5,520 nt of DNA from Cycloclasticus sp. (GTDB lineage Bacteria; Pseudomonadota; Gammaproteobacteria; Methylococcales; Cycloclasticaceae): positions 1-5,520 of the forward strand of contig JAGPVU010000085.1 of the NCBI GenBank assembly GCA_018066825.1, given 5' to 3'. Position 1 is the stretch's first letter; every line of letters begins with the position of its first letter. Under the pieces are notes generated by a model that was given only the letters and a program-made list of their open reading frames with translations, made no database searches and had not been told where the DNA came from. Of the stretch, positions 4,399 through 5,520 are shown piece by piece. Position numbers and translations under genes: made by a program.

Positions 4399-5520
4399 TT
4401 AATAGACACGCTTTTTAGGCGGCACCACTTCCACATCATCCGACAATGTATACATATGCACGGGGCGGTATTTAATATCAATATTATTGTTTTCGTCGAA
4501 CCACATAATCGAATGTTTATGCCAGTTATCATCATCTCTATCAGGGAAATCCTCACGCGCGTGTCCACCACGGCTTTCTTCTCTGTTTAAGGCACCGCTG
4601 ATAGTCACAGCCGCTTGTGATAACAAGTTATCCAATTCTAAGGTTTCAATCAGGTCCGTATTCCAAATCATCGAGCGATCTGACACCGACACATCTTTGA
4701 AAGATTCCTGAACTGCTTTTAACTTATCAACACCTGTTTGCATCGATTCACCCGTTCTAAATACCGCTGCGTGCATTTGCATGGTTTTTTGCATATCCAA
4801 ACGGATATCTGCGGTCTTTCTTGAGCCGTTCGCATTACGGAAATGATCTAAACGCGTAAGTGCTTTATCACACGCCTCAGCGGCAAGCATTGGGTGATCG
4901 GTATCTGGTTTAACCACTTCAGCGGCTCTGATCGCCGCTGAGCGGCCAAACACCACTAAATCGAGCAAGGAGTTTGAGCCCAATCTATTAGCACCGTGTA
5001 CCGACACACAAGCCGCTTCACCGATGGCCATCAAACCAGGGACGATTGAATCTGGATCACCGTCTTTAAGTGTGACCACTTCGCCTTTATAGTTGGTTGG
5101 AATGCCGCCCATATTGTAATGAACCGTTGGTAACACAGGAATCGGTTCTTTGCTGACATCAACCCCGGCGAAGATTTTTGCGCTTTCGGCAATACCGGGT
5201 AAACGCTCATTGATCACCTCAGGACCTAAATGCTCAAGGTGAAGGTAGATATGGTCACCATCAGGACCAACCCCACGGCCTTCGTTAATTTCGATTGTCA
5301 TCGAGCGACTTACCACGTCGCGAGAGGCTAGATCTTTTGCATTTGGTGCATAACGCTCCATAAAGCGTTCGCCTTTAGAATTCGTAAGATAACCACCTTC
5401 GCCGCGCACACCTTCGGTAATTAAACAGCCTGAACCGTAGATGCCGGTTGGGTGAAATTGTACAAATTCCATATCTTGCAAGGGTAAACCTGCACGCAAG
5501 GCCATCGCATTACCATCACC
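4399..5520 (-). CDS. sdhA: Succinate dehydrogenase flavoprotein subunit SdhA (partial, N-terminus outside window)
   Basis: This is the catalytic subunit of complex II, which oxidises succinate to fumarate. The last 373 residues are visible; the frame runs open through 5520. The codons before the internal ATG at 5505 read GDGNA, completing the family motif GDGxAMALRAG, so that ATG is not the start. Numbered from the first visible codon, the substrate and catalytic residues are H23 (FHPTG), R67 (LASRDVVSR, the catalytic Arg), H134 (TVHYNMGG) and R179 (GANRLGSNSLLD). Their spacing matches E. coli H242, R286, H354 and R399 to within one residue. About 220 N-terminal residues are missing, including the FAD-binding glycines and the FAD-linking His. 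The C-terminal part (ESRGGHAREDFPDRDDDNW, and the end VPPKKRVY) resembles alphaproteobacterial and mitochondrial SdhA rather than the enteric form. sdhB follows after 19 bases; sdhC and sdhD presumably lie beyond the window. Confidence 0.98.
   Translation of the reverse strand, partial: GDGNAMALRAGLPLQDMEFVQFHPTGIYGSGCLITEGVRGEGGYLTNSKGERFMERYAPNAKDLASRDVVSRSMTIEINEGRGVGPDGDHIYLHLEHLGPEVINERLPGIAESAKIFAGVDVSKEPIPVLPTVHYNMGGIPTNYKGEVVTLKDGDPDSIVPGLMAIGEAACVSVHGANRLGSNSLLDLVVFGRSAAIRAAEVVKPDTDHPMLAAEACDKALTRLDHFRNANGSRKTADIRLDMQKTMQMHAAVFRTGESMQTGVDKLKAVQESFKDVSVSDRSMIWNTDLIETLELDNLLSQAAVTISGALNREESRGGHAREDFPDRDDDNWHKHSIMWFDENNNIDIKYRPVHMYTLSDDVEVVPPKKRVY

Overview
The window looks like chromosomal DNA from a gammaproteobacterium of moderate GC. 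The evidence is a divergent pair, nadB and rpoE-rseA, next to sdhE-ygfX; this neighbourhood is known from several gammaproteobacteria such as Pseudomonas. No mobile element, CRISPR array, tRNA or rRNA gene was seen. I cannot name the genus from sequence alone. The succinate dehydrogenase subunits are of the alphaproteobacterial/mitochondrial type rather than the Escherichia coli type, which may help place the organism.

Layout. Positions 1-1178 (minus strand) hold the envelope-stress operon: rpoE (sigma-E/AlgU), rseA (anti-sigma factor, MucA-like) and what is probably the first eight codons of rseB (mucB). Positions 1179-1345 are a divergent control region. It carries a good candidate sigma-E autoregulatory promoter for rpoE, and -10-like elements for rpoE and nadB. 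Positions 1346-2947 (plus strand) hold a complete nadB (L-aspartate oxidase). Positions 2937-5520 (minus strand) hold the end of a succinate dehydrogenase operon: sdhA (the last 373 codons), sdhB, sdhE and ygfX. The last gene meets nadB tail to tail with an 11-bp overlap.

How the genes work together. SdhA and SdhB are the soluble, electron-carrying half of respiratory complex II. SdhE promotes covalent attachment of FAD to SdhA and is translationally coupled to sdhB by a TAATG stop/start overlap. NadB is a homologue of SdhA that starts NAD synthesis. RpoE and RseA form the sigma/anti-sigma switch for envelope stress. I found no novel system. The points most worth a second look are the ATGTG overlapping start of rpoE, the candidate sigma-E promoter, the short periplasmic part of RseA, the non-enteric type of SdhAB, and the terminator-less overlap of nadB and ygfX.
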